NCBI RefSeq assembly: GCF_003963535.1
Contig: NZ_CP034539.1
Location: 7,874,001 to 7,938,000, forward strand
Reading direction: 5' to 3'
Length of the DNA: 64,000 nt
DNA from: Streptomyces cyaneochromogenes
GTDB taxonomy: Bacteria; Actinomycetota; Actinomycetes; Streptomycetales; Streptomycetaceae
The translations under genes and the position numbers were made by a program. Under the pieces are notes generated by a model. That model ran no database searches. It was not told the DNA's origin and saw nothing but the letters and a program-made list of their open reading frames with translations. Shown here one piece after another: positions 16,880-25,552 of this stretch (positions are counted from its first letter, which is position 1; each line of letters starts with the position of its first letter).

Positions 16880-18259
16880 TCAGCGCCGCAGCAGCACCCG
16901 GCGCGTGGCCCGCGCCAGCCGTACCCCCGGTCGCCGCGACCGCGGCCTCGGCCCCGACCGCTCCAGCCACCACTCCCGCAACTCCGCCCGCACCCGCGCG
17001 TCTTCGAGCCGTCCCTCGGTCAGCAGATACCCGGCGAAGTCCAGCGCGTCGCGCCGATAGCCGTCGGTCATCGGGTGCCCGTGCGTGTAGGCGAGGAAGG
17101 CCCGCCGGTACCCGCTCCCCAGGATCACCGGCAACTCCGGCGCGACCTTCGCCACGACGTCCGCCCGCTTCCCGGCGAGCGCCCGCGCCTGCACCCCCAG
17201 CCGCACCCGGTCGAACCCCTCGGGCACCGGCGTCCCGGCGACGAGGGCGGACAGCAGGGCGGCCTGGGCGAGGGCCAGTCGCTGCCGGGCGGGGTCGGTG
17301 ACGGCGCCGGTCTGCGCGGCGCCTTCCTCGCGCGCTGCCTCTTCCTCGCGCGGTGCCTCCGGTTCCTTGAGCGCTGCCTGCGGTGAGGTGCCCTGGGCGG
17401 AGGTCCTGTCGGCCGCACAGGCGACCCGTTCCCCGGCCCCCTTCTCCAACGCCTCCCGAATCGCCCCCAACTCCCGTTCCAGTTCGGTCGGTTCGGGGAA
17501 GTTCTCGTCGCGCTCCAGCAGGACGCCCGGCGGGGACACCCGGGACGCGAGGTCGGTCAGGACGTCGAGGACCGGCTGGGCGACCGGGTGTGCGTGGCTG
17601 TCGTGCCAGACGCCGTCGCGTTCGAAGCCGCCCGCGACATGGACGTACGCGATGGCCTCCAGCGGCAGCTCCGCGAGCGCCTTGGCCGGGTCCTCGCCCC
17701 GGTTGACGTGGTTGGTGTGCAGGTTGGCGACGTCGATGAGCAGCCGTACGCCCGTACGGTCGGCGAGTTCGTACAGGAACTGCCCCTCGGTCATCTCCTC
17801 GCCCGGCCACGAGATGAGCGCGGCGATGTTCTCCACGGCGAGCGGCACGGGCAGCGCGTCCTGGGCGATGCGGATGTTCTCGCACAGCACGTCGAGGGCG
17901 TCCCGCGTGCGCGGCACCGGCAGCAGGTGTCCCGCCTCCAGCCGCGGGGACGCGGTCAGCGGACCGCCGGCCCGTACGAACGCGATGTGCTCGGTGACCA
18001 GCGGCGACCCCAGCGCCTGAACGCGCTCGGCGAGCGCGGCCAGCCGCCCGGCGTCCGGCCGCTCCGCGCCGCCCAGGCCGAGCGAGACGCCGTGCGGGAT
18101 CACGGTCACCCCACGCTCCCGCAGCCGTACCAGCGACTCGGGAAGATGCCCCGGACAGACGTTCTCGGCGACGGTCTCGACCCAGTCGATGCCCGGCATG
18201 CGCTCCACCGCGTCCGCGATCTCCGGACGCCACCCGATCCCCGTGCCCAGTCGCTCCAT
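16880..18259 (-). CDS. DUF692 multinuclear iron oxygenase-family protein with C-terminal DUF2063-like extension
   Basis: A 459-residue protein. Residues ~1-275 form a DUF692 TIM barrel with the usual metal ligands visible: HGVSLGLGG, EHIAF, ENIAAL, DVANLHTNH, VHVAGGF, DSHAHPV and LLERDENFPE. In this family (MbnB, TglH) two or three irons oxidise Cys or other residues of a peptide substrate. A low-complexity Ala/Glu linker (about 280-320) leads to a second domain with LPVILGSGYRRAFLAYTHGHP, which resembles the DUF2063 partner proteins found next to DUF692 enzymes. The start has GAGGGG upstream. No obvious Cys-rich precursor peptide is adjacent. Confidence 0.82.
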   Translation of the reverse strand: MERLGTGIGWRPEIADAVERMPGIDWVETVAENVCPGHLPESLVRLRERGVTVIPHGVSLGLGGAERPDAGRLAALAERVQALGSPLVTEHIAFVRAGGPLTASPRLEAGHLLPVPRTRDALDVLCENIRIAQDALPVPLAVENIAALISWPGEEMTEGQFLYELADRTGVRLLIDVANLHTNHVNRGEDPAKALAELPLEAIAYVHVAGGFERDGVWHDSHAHPVAQPVLDVLTDLASRVSPPGVLLERDENFPEPTELERELGAIREALEKGAGERVACAADRTSAQGTSPQAALKEPEAPREEEAAREEGAAQTGAVTDPARQRLALAQAALLSALVAGTPVPEGFDRVRLGVQARALAGKRADVVAKVAPELPVILGSGYRRAFLAYTHGHPMTDGYRRDALDFAGYLLTEGRLEDARVRAELREWWLERSGPRPRSRRPGVRLARATRRVLLRR

Positions 18260-18922
18260 CGTCCCCTCCTCGGCCTCTTCCGTACCCGCTGTCCCGTCTC
18301 TCGGACGTGCCGGACGTGACGGGGGTATGGCCCCGCAGGCTCGGCCCGAACCCCGGGGCGGACACCTTCAGAGCAACATTTGAGGTTCGCAGGGTCGTAC
18401 GCGCGGCACACCGGGGATGTTCAAGCGGCACACGGGAGATGTTCAAACCGAGCACCACCGCTGTGGTCCATGCAGTGCGCTCCAGGCGAGCGAGCCGGGC
18501 GAATCCCGCAGGCCGCGCCCACCGAACCGGCGGAGGTCCTGGGCGTCGGCCGCGCGTCGGTGCACCGCATCCGATGGTCAGACCCTGGGCAGCGGCGCCG
18601 CTGAGCCGGGCGCCCGGCGGGTCTCCCGGCCCTCGGCGCCTGATACCGGAAGCGCTCTGATCCGGGCGCTTCCGCGACGCCACGATGGCTGAACGGTGCC
18701 GGACCGTCAGGCTTCCCGCGGACCGCGTGCACCGGGCGCGATCGCCGTCGCCCCAGAGGCCCTCGCAACAGCTCCGCCCCGGTCGGCGCGCTCACCCTCG
18801 GCGCGGGAGACCCGCCGGGGAACTCCCCGGCCGCGCACGCTCCCCGAAGACTCCTCCTCCGGCCCGAGCGTCGGCGTCCGCGGCGAACCGCGTCCCCGCG
18901 CCGGGCGATCGAGGCCCGTCGC
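18260..18922. other. 663-bp intergenic stretch without a supported gene
   Basis: No frame here has convincing protein character. The left part is upstream of the DUF692 gene and should hold its promoter. It contains one notable structure, the 22-bp tandem repeat at 18403-18446. A short plus-strand frame near 18530-18580 reads AEVLGVGRASVHRI, which resembles the recognition helix of recombinases or transposases, but nothing around it supports a whole gene. It may be a decayed mobile-element fragment. Confidence 0.5.
18403..18446. repeat. 22-bp tandem direct repeat, two copies
   Basis: Two adjacent copies of gcggcacac-n-gg-n-gatgttcaa (18403-18424 and 18425-18446) differ at only two bases. The 22-bp period is two helical turns, so two protein molecules could bind on one face. 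It lies about 145-185 bp upstream of the DUF692 start. Options are an activator site or the repeated end of a lost IS21-like element. Confidence 0.55.
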
Positions 18923-19678
18923 TCAGCGAAAGGCCAGCGGCCGTCGTACCCGCGGCGGCAGCGAGCCCACGCGGTGATGTCCTTCGGCCACCAGCGTCGG
19001 CCCGGGTGCGATCTCCGTGAACCCGGCGTCGCGCACCAACGGCAGCCCGGAGGTCGTCAGTTCACGCCAGTGCCCCGGTCGCGCGGTGCGCACGGCCAGC
19101 GGGAAGCCCGCCTCGCGCCAGGCGTCCCGCTCCTCGTCCGACAGCTCCCACCAGGCGAGCTGCGCCGCGTGCCCCGCCTGCGCCATCGTCTTGCCGGCCG
19201 ACATGTCGAGTTCGGGATTCACCCAGAGCACCGGCGCCGACGGATCGGCGGCCGGGGGCGGCTCGGGATCATCGAGGTCGGTGCCGGACACCTGCAGTTT
19301 CGCCAGTTCCTTGGGCCAGCCGTCCAACGGCACCGGAGGAAACACCCGCACCTCGGCCGACCCGCCGGTGACCGTGATCCCCGGCAGGCCTTCCGCCCGC
19401 CGCCACTCGGCCCCGCGGGCCCGCCGCACGACCTTCCGGATCCGCGCGTCCTGCCAGTCCCGCACGGCCTGCGCCCACTCGCCGTCGCCGACGGACCGCT
19501 CGTCGCTCAGCATGATCAGTACAGCGCGGGCGGCGGTCTCCAGCGCGTCCGTCCGGGCGGGAGGATCCGCCCGCTCGATGCGCACGACGAGGGGCAGCAC
19601 GAACTGCGGTGCCTGTTCGCGGTCGCCGGATTCGGACCGGAACGGGCTGTCCTGGGCGGTGGGGCTGTCGGAACTCAC
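18923..19678 (-). CDS. peptidyl-tRNA hydrolase II (Pth2)-like protein
   Basis: A 251-residue protein whose C-terminal half contains a Pth2-like core. LWVNPELDMSAGKTMAQAGHAA matches the Pth2 motif in which a conserved Lys and His flank a Gly/Ser-Lys loop, and a later TTSGLPLVRDAGFTEIAPG segment fits the family's ending. The N-terminal ~120 residues are not part of the classic domain. Bacterial housekeeping hydrolysis is usually done by Pth1, so this may be an accessory enzyme. GTG start at 19678, divergent from the ABC gene by 44 bp. Confidence 0.7.
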   Translation of the reverse strand: MSSDSPTAQDSPFRSESGDREQAPQFVLPLVVRIERADPPARTDALETAARAVLIMLSDERSVGDGEWAQAVRDWQDARIRKVVRRARGAEWRRAEGLPGITVTGGSAEVRVFPPVPLDGWPKELAKLQVSGTDLDDPEPPPAADPSAPVLWVNPELDMSAGKTMAQAGHAAQLAWWELSDEERDAWREAGFPLAVRTARPGHWRELTTSGLPLVRDAGFTEIAPGPTLVAEGHHRVGSLPPRVRRPLAFR

Positions 19679-19722
19679 GGGGTCCAGTCTGCCAGGACGA
19701 AGATCTGGGCGAAGATGTGCTC

Positions 19723-20646
19723 ATGCAACGTGATCTTCGTCTGGACAACGTGGGCCGCCGCTACGGCCTGCGCGGCCCATGGGTCTTACGAGGCGTCCAC
19801 CTCACCGTGCCCCCCGGCACCCTCATCCGAATAGAAGGCCACAACGGCACCGGCAAGTCCACCCTCCTGCGCCTCCTGGCCCGCATAGACGCCCCCTCGG
19901 AAGGCCGCATCAGCGGAGCGCCCCGCACCGCGTACGTCCCCGAACGCTTCCCCACCGCCCTGCCCTTCACCGCCCTCGGCTACCTGACCCACCTCGGCAC
20001 GGTCCACGGCCTCTCCCGGCCGGCGGCCACCCGTGCCGCCCTGGAGTGGCTCGACCGCTTCGGCGCGGCCGCGTACGCCCGAACGCCGATGGCCCAGCTG
20101 TCGAAGGGCAGCAGCCAGAAGGTCGCCGTGGTCCAGGCCCTGCTCGCCGAACCGGAACTGCTCGTCCTGGACGAGGCATGGACGGGGCTCGACTCGGCCG
20201 CCCGCGCGGAGTTGGAGCGAGCCGTCGCCGAACGGACCGCCGACGGCACCGCGGTGGTCTTCGTCGACCACGACCCGCGCCGCCTCGCCGGGGCGCCCGA
20301 CGCGACGTACACCGTGCACGACGGGGCCCTGAACGTCCGTACCGGCCAAGGGACTTCCTCACCCGCCGGCCCGCACGCGACCGTCGTCGTCCAGGGCCCG
20401 AGCGGTTCGAGCCTCCCCGCCGAGGCGACCCGCACAGCCACCGTCGTGGACGAGCCGGTCCCCGGCACCCACCGCCTCACCGTCCCCGCGTCCCATTCGG
20501 ACGTCGTCCTGCGCGCCCTGCTGGCCGCCCACCCGCCGTGGCACGTGGTCAGCGTGAGCCAGGAGACGACCACTCCTCCCGACCCCTCCGCCCCTTCCGA
20601 TCCCTCCGCCCCTTCCGACCGTTCCGAAGCCGAGAGTCGCCGATGA
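19723..20646 (+). CDS. ABC transporter ATP-binding protein
   Basis: A 307-residue ATPase. Walker A is GHNGTGKST, the signature is LSKGSSQKVAVVQALL, Walker B is LLVLDEAWTGLD, and the switch His is in VDHDPRR. The domain ends near residue 205. The remainder is a variable extension rich in Pro/Ser with a short repeat (PSDPSAPSD). The start is taken at ATG 19723; the frame stays open further up but overlaps the divergent Pth2-like gene. It overlaps the permease start by ATGA, so the two form a single exporter. Confidence 0.88.
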   Translation: MQRDLRLDNVGRRYGLRGPWVLRGVHLTVPPGTLIRIEGHNGTGKSTLLRLLARIDAPSEGRISGAPRTAYVPERFPTALPFTALGYLTHLGTVHGLSRPAATRAALEWLDRFGAAAYARTPMAQLSKGSSQKVAVVQALLAEPELLVLDEAWTGLDSAARAELERAVAERTADGTAVVFVDHDPRRLAGAPDATYTVHDGALNVRTGQGTSSPAGPHATVVVQGPSGSSLPAEATRTATVVDEPVPGTHRLTVPASHSDVVLRALLAAHPPWHVVSVSQETTTPPDPSAPSDPSAPSDRSEAESRR

Positions 20647-21323
20647 CGTCGATGAGAGCCCTCCTCCGCTACCAGGCCGCCCTGCTGGCCCGCTCGCAGC
20701 GCTGGCTGCCGCCGTTCATCCTGTACGCCGTCTTCCTCGCCGTCGGCGTGCAGGGCGGCCAGCCCATCCTCGACTCGCTCGGCTACGCGGCCGCGGCGCT
20801 GCTGCCCGTCGCCGCCTGGCTGGTGCGGATCTGCGTCACCAACGAGCCGCCCGCCGCCCGCAGCTGCGTCGCCGCGGCGGCCGGACCGGGGCGGGCGCAC
20901 CTCGCCGCGCTGCTGGTGGCGCTGGCCGGCGCGGCGGCGCTCGGTACGGCGGCGATCGTCGTCCTCACCCTGATCAGCGACCCGGCCAGCGCCGACCACC
21001 AGATCCGGGTGCCCCGGCTGCCCGCGGGCGCCGCCGGCCTGCTCGCCGCGCTGGCCTGCGCCCTGCTCGGCACCGCGGTCGGTGCCCTCACCACCTGGCC
21101 GGTGCTGCGCTCGACCGGCCGTGCGGTGCCCGCGATGCTGCTCGCGGCCCTGCTGTCCGTGGTGGTGACGGGCTCCCCGGCCCAGGCGGCGGTCAACGGC
21201 CTGGTCACCGGCTCCCGCTCGGGCACGGTCCCCACGCCCCTTTTGCCCCTGGTGGCGGCGGCCGTGTTCACCGCGGTGGCGATCGCCGTGGCCTGCGCCC
21301 TGACCTCCCGCAGATCACCCTGA
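20643..21323 (+). CDS. ABC transporter permease / membrane subunit
   Basis: A 226-residue membrane protein with about six hydrophobic segments (for example FILYAVFLAVGV, YAAAALLPVAAWLV, LAALACALLGTAVGALT and LLPLVAAAVFTAVAIAVACAL). It has no recognisable conserved motif, as is usual for short ABC-2-like membrane subunits. Its ATG overlaps the stop of the ATPase gene by four bases, so it is very likely the partner. The exported substrate is unknown. Confidence 0.8.
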   Translation: MTSMRALLRYQAALLARSQRWLPPFILYAVFLAVGVQGGQPILDSLGYAAAALLPVAAWLVRICVTNEPPAARSCVAAAAGPGRAHLAALLVALAGAAALGTAAIVVLTLISDPASADHQIRVPRLPAGAAGLLAALACALLGTAVGALTTWPVLRSTGRAVPAMLLAALLSVVVTGSPAQAAVNGLVTGSRSGTVPTPLLPLVAAAVFTAVAIAVACALTSRRSP

Positions 21324-21331
21324 ACGCCGGA

Positions 21332-21542
21332 TCACCCGGAACAGGCCGTGCGCTGCGCCTCCTGCCACTCACACACCGGGCAGAGCGTGATCCCCTTGTA
21401 CGACTCCGGGTACTCCGTGGGCTCCCGGCACAGCACGCTCCCCCAAAGGGGGGACCCCCACCGCGTACGGCGGCCCGTCAGCCTTGGGCGGCCTCGTCGC
21501 GTCGATCAGGCAGTAGTCGGTCGTGGGCTGCTCCTCACTCAT
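21332..21542 (-). pseudogene. small zinc-ribbon protein gene, frameshifted by a 25-bp insertion
   Basis: From ATG 21542 the minus strand reads MSEEQPTTDYCLIDATRPPK and continues to codon 27. A 25-bp palindromic sequence then intervenes and shifts the frame. Removing it restores a 61-residue protein that continues VLCREPTEYPESYKGITL and CPVCEW and ends at TGA 21332-21334. Together the two parts give CysX~18Cys plus CPVC, a likely zinc-binding arrangement. The restored length, 186 bp, is an exact multiple of three. As present, translation runs into a wrong frame after codon 27. Confidence 0.7.
21437..21461. repeat. 25-bp GC-palindromic mini-element inserted in a small gene
   Basis: The 25 bases carry TCCCCC-AAA-GGGGGGA followed by CCCCC, so the strand can fold on itself. 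A CAC at the left edge (21434-21436) recurs at the right end of the insert (21459-21461), as expected from a 3-bp duplication or slippage. Removing the unit exactly restores the interrupted frame. Similar short C-run/G-run palindromes are scattered in Streptomyces genomes, which is recollection, not a search. Confidence 0.65.
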
Positions 21543-21560
21543 ACGTCCAGCGTACGAGCC

Positions 21561-22424
21561 TCAGCCCCGCCCGCCCGCGGCCCCGATCAGCTCGGACACC
21601 TTCACGAACCGGAAGCCTCTCTCCCGCAGCTCGGGCACGATGCGCCGGACCGCCCGCTCGGTCGTCGGAGCGGCACTGAGCGTGCAGTGCATGACGACCA
21701 CGGACCCCGCGCGCACCCCGTCCAGCACCTCCTGGGCGACCGCATCGGCATCCGTGGCGAAGGCGTCCCCGCTCACCACGTCCCACTGCACGGCCGTGAC
21801 GCCGACCGCGGCCAGCGCCTTCAGGGCACGCCGGTCGGAGCAGCCGCCGGGAAACCGGAAGTACGGCATCGCGTCCCGCACCCCCACCTCGCGGAACACG
21901 TCGTACGCCCGCTCCACGTCGGCCCGCATCCGTTCCTCGTCGATGGTCGGCAGCCCGTAGCAGTCGTCGGTGAAGGCGTAGTGGCTGTACGAGTGGTTGG
22001 CGACCTCGAACAACGGGTCCCGCCCGATGGCCCGGGCCTGCCCCGGATACTCCTGCGCCCACCGTCCCGTCATGAACACGGTCGCCGGCACCTTCAACTC
22101 CCGGAGCGCCGCCACCAGCCCCGGATTGTCGAACCGCTCCCCACGATCCGCCCGCGGCCCCTGATCGGCGGTCATGTCGGCGTCGAAGGTGAGCGCGACG
22201 GTCCTGTCCCGGGTCCTCGGACCGTGCTCGAAGACCGGGGCCTGACCGGCCGGGCCGGGAGCGAGGGTCGGTGGCCTGGACAACGGGGCGGCGGGAGACA
22301 CGGCGGAGGCGCTGGGCGCGGGACGGGGAGCGCGGGACTCGTCGGCCGGCGCACACGCGGCGAGGACGGCGAGTACCGCGCCCAGGGCGCAGCCGGTGGT
22401 GACGCGTCGCACAAGAGTGATCAC
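21561..22424 (-). CDS. polysaccharide deacetylase (NodB-like) lipoprotein
   Basis: A 287-residue exported enzyme with lipobox LAAC near residue 24. The NodB domain carries the catalytic Asp pair in ALTFDADMTADQG, the metal-binding HxxxH in VANHSYSHYAFTD, the RFPGG motif and the final VVVMHC His. These zinc enzymes remove acetyl groups from GlcNAc polymers such as peptidoglycan or chitin. The second Asp is in DAD rather than the more usual DDG, still with both acids. It lies at the cell surface. Confidence 0.9.
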   Translation of the reverse strand: MITLVRRVTTGCALGAVLAVLAACAPADESRAPRPAPSASAVSPAAPLSRPPTLAPGPAGQAPVFEHGPRTRDRTVALTFDADMTADQGPRADRGERFDNPGLVAALRELKVPATVFMTGRWAQEYPGQARAIGRDPLFEVANHSYSHYAFTDDCYGLPTIDEERMRADVERAYDVFREVGVRDAMPYFRFPGGCSDRRALKALAAVGVTAVQWDVVSGDAFATDADAVAQEVLDGVRAGSVVVMHCTLSAAPTTERAVRRIVPELRERGFRFVKVSELIGAAGGRG

Positions 22425-22512
22425 CGCAGGAAGATATGAGGATCAAAGGGACAATCCGATGTTCCGACGGGTGTGCCGGGGCGGTGTCACCCGCCCGGCG
22501 GGGCCGGCCCGC

Positions 22513-23997
22513 TCAGTCCTTGCGCGTGCAGCGGCCCGTCGGAGCCGTGGCCGGTGGGCGGCACTGGAAGGCGACGTCGGACGCGTTCGTGCTCAGGTAG
22601 CGGCCGATGCAGGTGTTCGGGGTGGTGCGGCCGTGCTCGGCGCAGAAGGCCAGGGCGGCGCGGCCGTCGGTGAAGGGGCCGGGGGCGTAGAACACCCAGT
22701 AGCCGGGGCGCAGGGAGGCGTAGTCGCCGCTGCGTACGACGGCCGCGTCCGGCACCGTTTCGCGGATCGTGGCGAGCCTCTGGTCCCGCACGGCGGTGCC
22801 CGTGGCGATGGGTTCGGAGTGGAGCTGGGCGATCCAGCGGCCGTCCGTGGCGGGGGAGGGAGCCGCGCCGGTGGGGGTGGGGCTCGGTGGGGGAGTGGTC
22901 GGCTGCTGTCTCGTCGGGGCGGGAGCGGACGTCGAGGCCTTCGGGCTTGGTGTGGCGGCGACCTTGTCGTCGTCGGCGGTGCCGTCGGGGAGCAACGCGA
23001 ACACCAGGGCCGTGGCGGCGCCGATCGCCAGCGCCGCGGTCGCGGCCACCACGAGAGGTGTACGGCGTCGTCGGCCGGACGCCTGCTGCGGCACCGTGGG
23101 GCGCGGGGTGTCCAGTTGGGTGGGGGTCGGTGACGGCGCCGGCGTCGGGTGCGGGGCGACGGCCGTCAGCGTCGGCCGGGTCCAGTGCGGTGCCGTCCCC
23201 GTCTCGACCTGCGCCAGCATCGCGTCCAGCCGTGCGGCGTCGGGGCGGGCCGCCGGATCCCGTACCAAAAGGGCCTCGAGCACCGGCGCCAGCGGGCCCG
23301 AGCGGGCCGGTGGCGGGAGCGGGTCGTCGATCACGGCGGCCAGGGTGGCCAGCGTGGTGGGGCGGCGCAGGGGGCTGACGCCCTCCACGCACACGTACAG
23401 GACCACGCCCAGCGACCAGAGGTCGGCCGCGGGGTCGTCCTCGTGACCGCGGATCCGCTCGGGCGCCATGTACTCGGGCGAACCGACGAGTTCGCCCGTG
23501 GCCGTGAGGCCGGTCGTGCCCTGCAGGGCGGCGATGCCGAAGTCGGTGAGGACGGCGTCGCCGTCGGGGCGCAGCAGGATGTTGGCGGGTTTGACGTCCC
23601 GGTGGTGGATCCCCGCCGCGTGCGCGGCCCGCAGCGCGGCGAGCACCTGGCGGCCGACGCGGGCGGCCTCCGCCGGAGACAAGGGCGCCTCGCTCAGCCG
23701 CTGCTGCAGCGAGGCGCCCGGCACCAGCTCCATCACGATCCACGGATGCGGGTCGGCGTCCACGATCTGATGGACCGTCACCACATGCGGATGGCTGAGC
23801 CGGGCCAGCGCCCGCGCCTCCCGCATCACCCGCTCGCGCACCACTCCGACGGTGTCCGCGTCGGACCGCACCGCCTTGAGCGCGACCTCGCGGTGGAGCA
23901 CCGTGTCGCGGGCGCGCCACACGGTGCCCATTCCTCCGCTGCCGAGCCGCTCCACCAGCTCGAAACGGCCGTCGACGAGGTCCCCCGGTGCGTTCAT
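22513..23997 (-). CDS. membrane Ser/Thr protein kinase (Pkn/Hanks type)
   Basis: A 494-residue kinase. The Gly-rich loop is RLGSGGMGTVWRA, the ATP-binding Lys is in REVALKAVR, the catalytic loop is HHRDVKPANILL, and Mg2+ binding is DFGIAAL. After the kinase domain (about residues 1-265) comes a Pro/Thr-rich linker, one transmembrane helix (PLVVAATAALAIGAATALVFALL) and an outside domain of about 140 residues with several cysteines. The outside part has no PASTA repeats and may be a sensor of its own type. Confidence 0.92.
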   Translation of the reverse strand: MNAPGDLVDGRFELVERLGSGGMGTVWRARDTVLHREVALKAVRSDADTVGVVRERVMREARALARLSHPHVVTVHQIVDADPHPWIVMELVPGASLQQRLSEAPLSPAEAARVGRQVLAALRAAHAAGIHHRDVKPANILLRPDGDAVLTDFGIAALQGTTGLTATGELVGSPEYMAPERIRGHEDDPAADLWSLGVVLYVCVEGVSPLRRPTTLATLAAVIDDPLPPPARSGPLAPVLEALLVRDPAARPDAARLDAMLAQVETGTAPHWTRPTLTAVAPHPTPAPSPTPTQLDTPRPTVPQQASGRRRRTPLVVAATAALAIGAATALVFALLPDGTADDDKVAATPSPKASTSAPAPTRQQPTTPPPSPTPTGAAPSPATDGRWIAQLHSEPIATGTAVRDQRLATIRETVPDAAVVRSGDYASLRPGYWVFYAPGPFTDGRAALAFCAEHGRTTPNTCIGRYLSTNASDVAFQCRPPATAPTGRCTRKD

Positions 23998-24070
23998 GCC
24001 GCACAGGTTAGAGGACGCGCCGCAAGGGCCGGAGAGGAGGCTTCCGCTCGGCGGCCCCGAGGCGGAACGC

Positions 24071-25462
24071 CTACCTTCTCCAGGGTCCCGTCACCGCGAA
24101 CGTCGTCCCCGGCGTGTAGCAGTTGACATACATCGTCCCGCCGTCGGGCGAGAAGGTGACGCCGGCGAACTCGCCCCACTCCGGCTGCTCGGGAGTCCCG
24201 ATGTTCTGGGCGTTGCGCGCCATCGCGTACACCTCGCCGCGTCGCGTCACGCCGTAGACGTGCTGGGCTCCGTTGCCGTCCTCGCACACCATCAGGCCGC
24301 CGCTGGGCGCGAGGCAGATGTTGTCGGGGGACTCGCCGGGCAGCTGGATGTCCGTGTCCGGGCCGAAGACGATCACCAGGGTCAGGCGGCGCGCTGCGGG
24401 GTCGTAGCGCCAGATCTGGCCGTAGTGGTCCGCCGCCGAGCCGTCCGCGCTGCGGGCGAAGGAGGACACGAAGTAGACGCTGCGGCCGCCCCAGTAGCAG
24501 CCCTCCAGCTTCTGCGCGTGCGTGATGCCCTTCGGGCCGAAGTCCTGGAAGCGGATCGGGGTCCGGGCGGCGAGGGGGTCCGGTACGTCGACCCACTCGA
24601 TGCTCTCGAAGCTCGCGCCGGTCTGCTGGATCGAGGAGAGGTCGGGTACGCCCGGCACGCGCATCGCCTGGAGGCGGCCGCCCGCACGCAGCGAGCCCAG
24701 ACCGCCGTGCGGCGCGTGGGGCAGGAAGCGGTAGAAGAGGCCGAAGGGCCTCTCGAAGGCGTCCTCGGTCTCGTAGACGATGCCGCTGCGCGGGTCCACC
24801 GCGATCGCCTCGTGCTGGAAGCGGCCCATCGCGGTCAGCGGGGCCGCGCCGGAGCGGTAGGGGTTCGCCGGGTCGACCTCGAAGATGAAGCCGTGGTCCT
24901 TGGTGTAGCCGTTGGTGCCGGCCTTGTCCTCGGTCTCCTCGCAGGTCAGCCAGGTGCCCCAAGGTGTGGGGCCACCCGCGCAGTTGACGGCCGTACCGGC
25001 GATGGCGACGCGCTCGGACAGGACGTGGTTACGGGAGTCCAGCGTCAGCGCCGTACAGCCGCCCTTGCCCGCCGGGTCGTAGGTGAGGCCCGCGACGGTC
25101 GGGACGGGGATCTTCGCGGTGTTGCGGTTCTCGTGGTTGCGCACCAGGTGGACGCGGCGGCCGTGGCCGCCGGCCGAGTACCCGGCGAGGGCGGTCATGC
25201 CGTCGTGGTTGGAGGGGACCGGGCCCTCCCCGGAACGGAGCCGGTCGCCCTCGCGGGAGAGGACGCGATAGCGGAAACCTTTTGGCAGATCGAGCAGGCC
25301 GTCCGGGTCGGGGATCAGCGGGCCGTACCCGGTGTGGCCCAGGTTCTGCGCGGCGGCGGTGCCCGCGAAGAGTTCGGAGAGGTTTCCGGCGAAGGCGATC
25401 GAGACGCCCAACGCGCCGGTACGGGCGAGCAGCTGACGACGCGTCGACGCTGTTTGGGACAT
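24071..25462 (-). CDS. PhoX-family (DUF839) alkaline phosphatase, Tat-exported
   Basis: A 463-residue protein with a twin-arginine-like signal (STRRQLLARTGALG). Beta-propeller PhoX features include GRRVHLVRNHENRNT, GTWLTCEETEDKAG, EVDPANPYRSG and SPDNICLAPSGGLMVCEDGNG. PhoX enzymes use calcium and iron to release phosphate from organic esters outside the cell. The function is inferred from family; some DUF839 proteins in actinobacteria may bind other ligands. No pho-box was recognised upstream. Confidence 0.82.
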   Translation of the reverse strand: MSQTASTRRQLLARTGALGVSIAFAGNLSELFAGTAAAQNLGHTGYGPLIPDPDGLLDLPKGFRYRVLSREGDRLRSGEGPVPSNHDGMTALAGYSAGGHGRRVHLVRNHENRNTAKIPVPTVAGLTYDPAGKGGCTALTLDSRNHVLSERVAIAGTAVNCAGGPTPWGTWLTCEETEDKAGTNGYTKDHGFIFEVDPANPYRSGAAPLTAMGRFQHEAIAVDPRSGIVYETEDAFERPFGLFYRFLPHAPHGGLGSLRAGGRLQAMRVPGVPDLSSIQQTGASFESIEWVDVPDPLAARTPIRFQDFGPKGITHAQKLEGCYWGGRSVYFVSSFARSADGSAADHYGQIWRYDPAARRLTLVIVFGPDTDIQLPGESPDNICLAPSGGLMVCEDGNGAQHVYGVTRRGEVYAMARNAQNIGTPEQPEWGEFAGVTFSPDGGTMYVNCYTPGTTFAVTGPWRR

Positions 25463-25552
25463 GGGGCAACCTTCCTGCTGGCGGACAGGAACTGTGACCC
25501 CGCCGTGTCTATCACCTGGTGCGGGTCCCGTGAACCACGCGCGTAGCGTGTG

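Noticed and set aside
18403..18446. Tandem repeat as a mini CRISPR array
   Set aside because: Two units without spacers and no cas genes in the window.
16674..18683. Very long minus-strand frame (669 codons) over the DUF692 gene
   Set aside because: Its translation is Arg/Gly/Ala-rich without motifs and it covers a real gene in another frame; long open shadows are normal at this GC content.
22425..22512. GC-rich partial inverted repeats after the kinase gene as terminator
   Set aside because: No clean stem of eight or more base pairs could be drawn.
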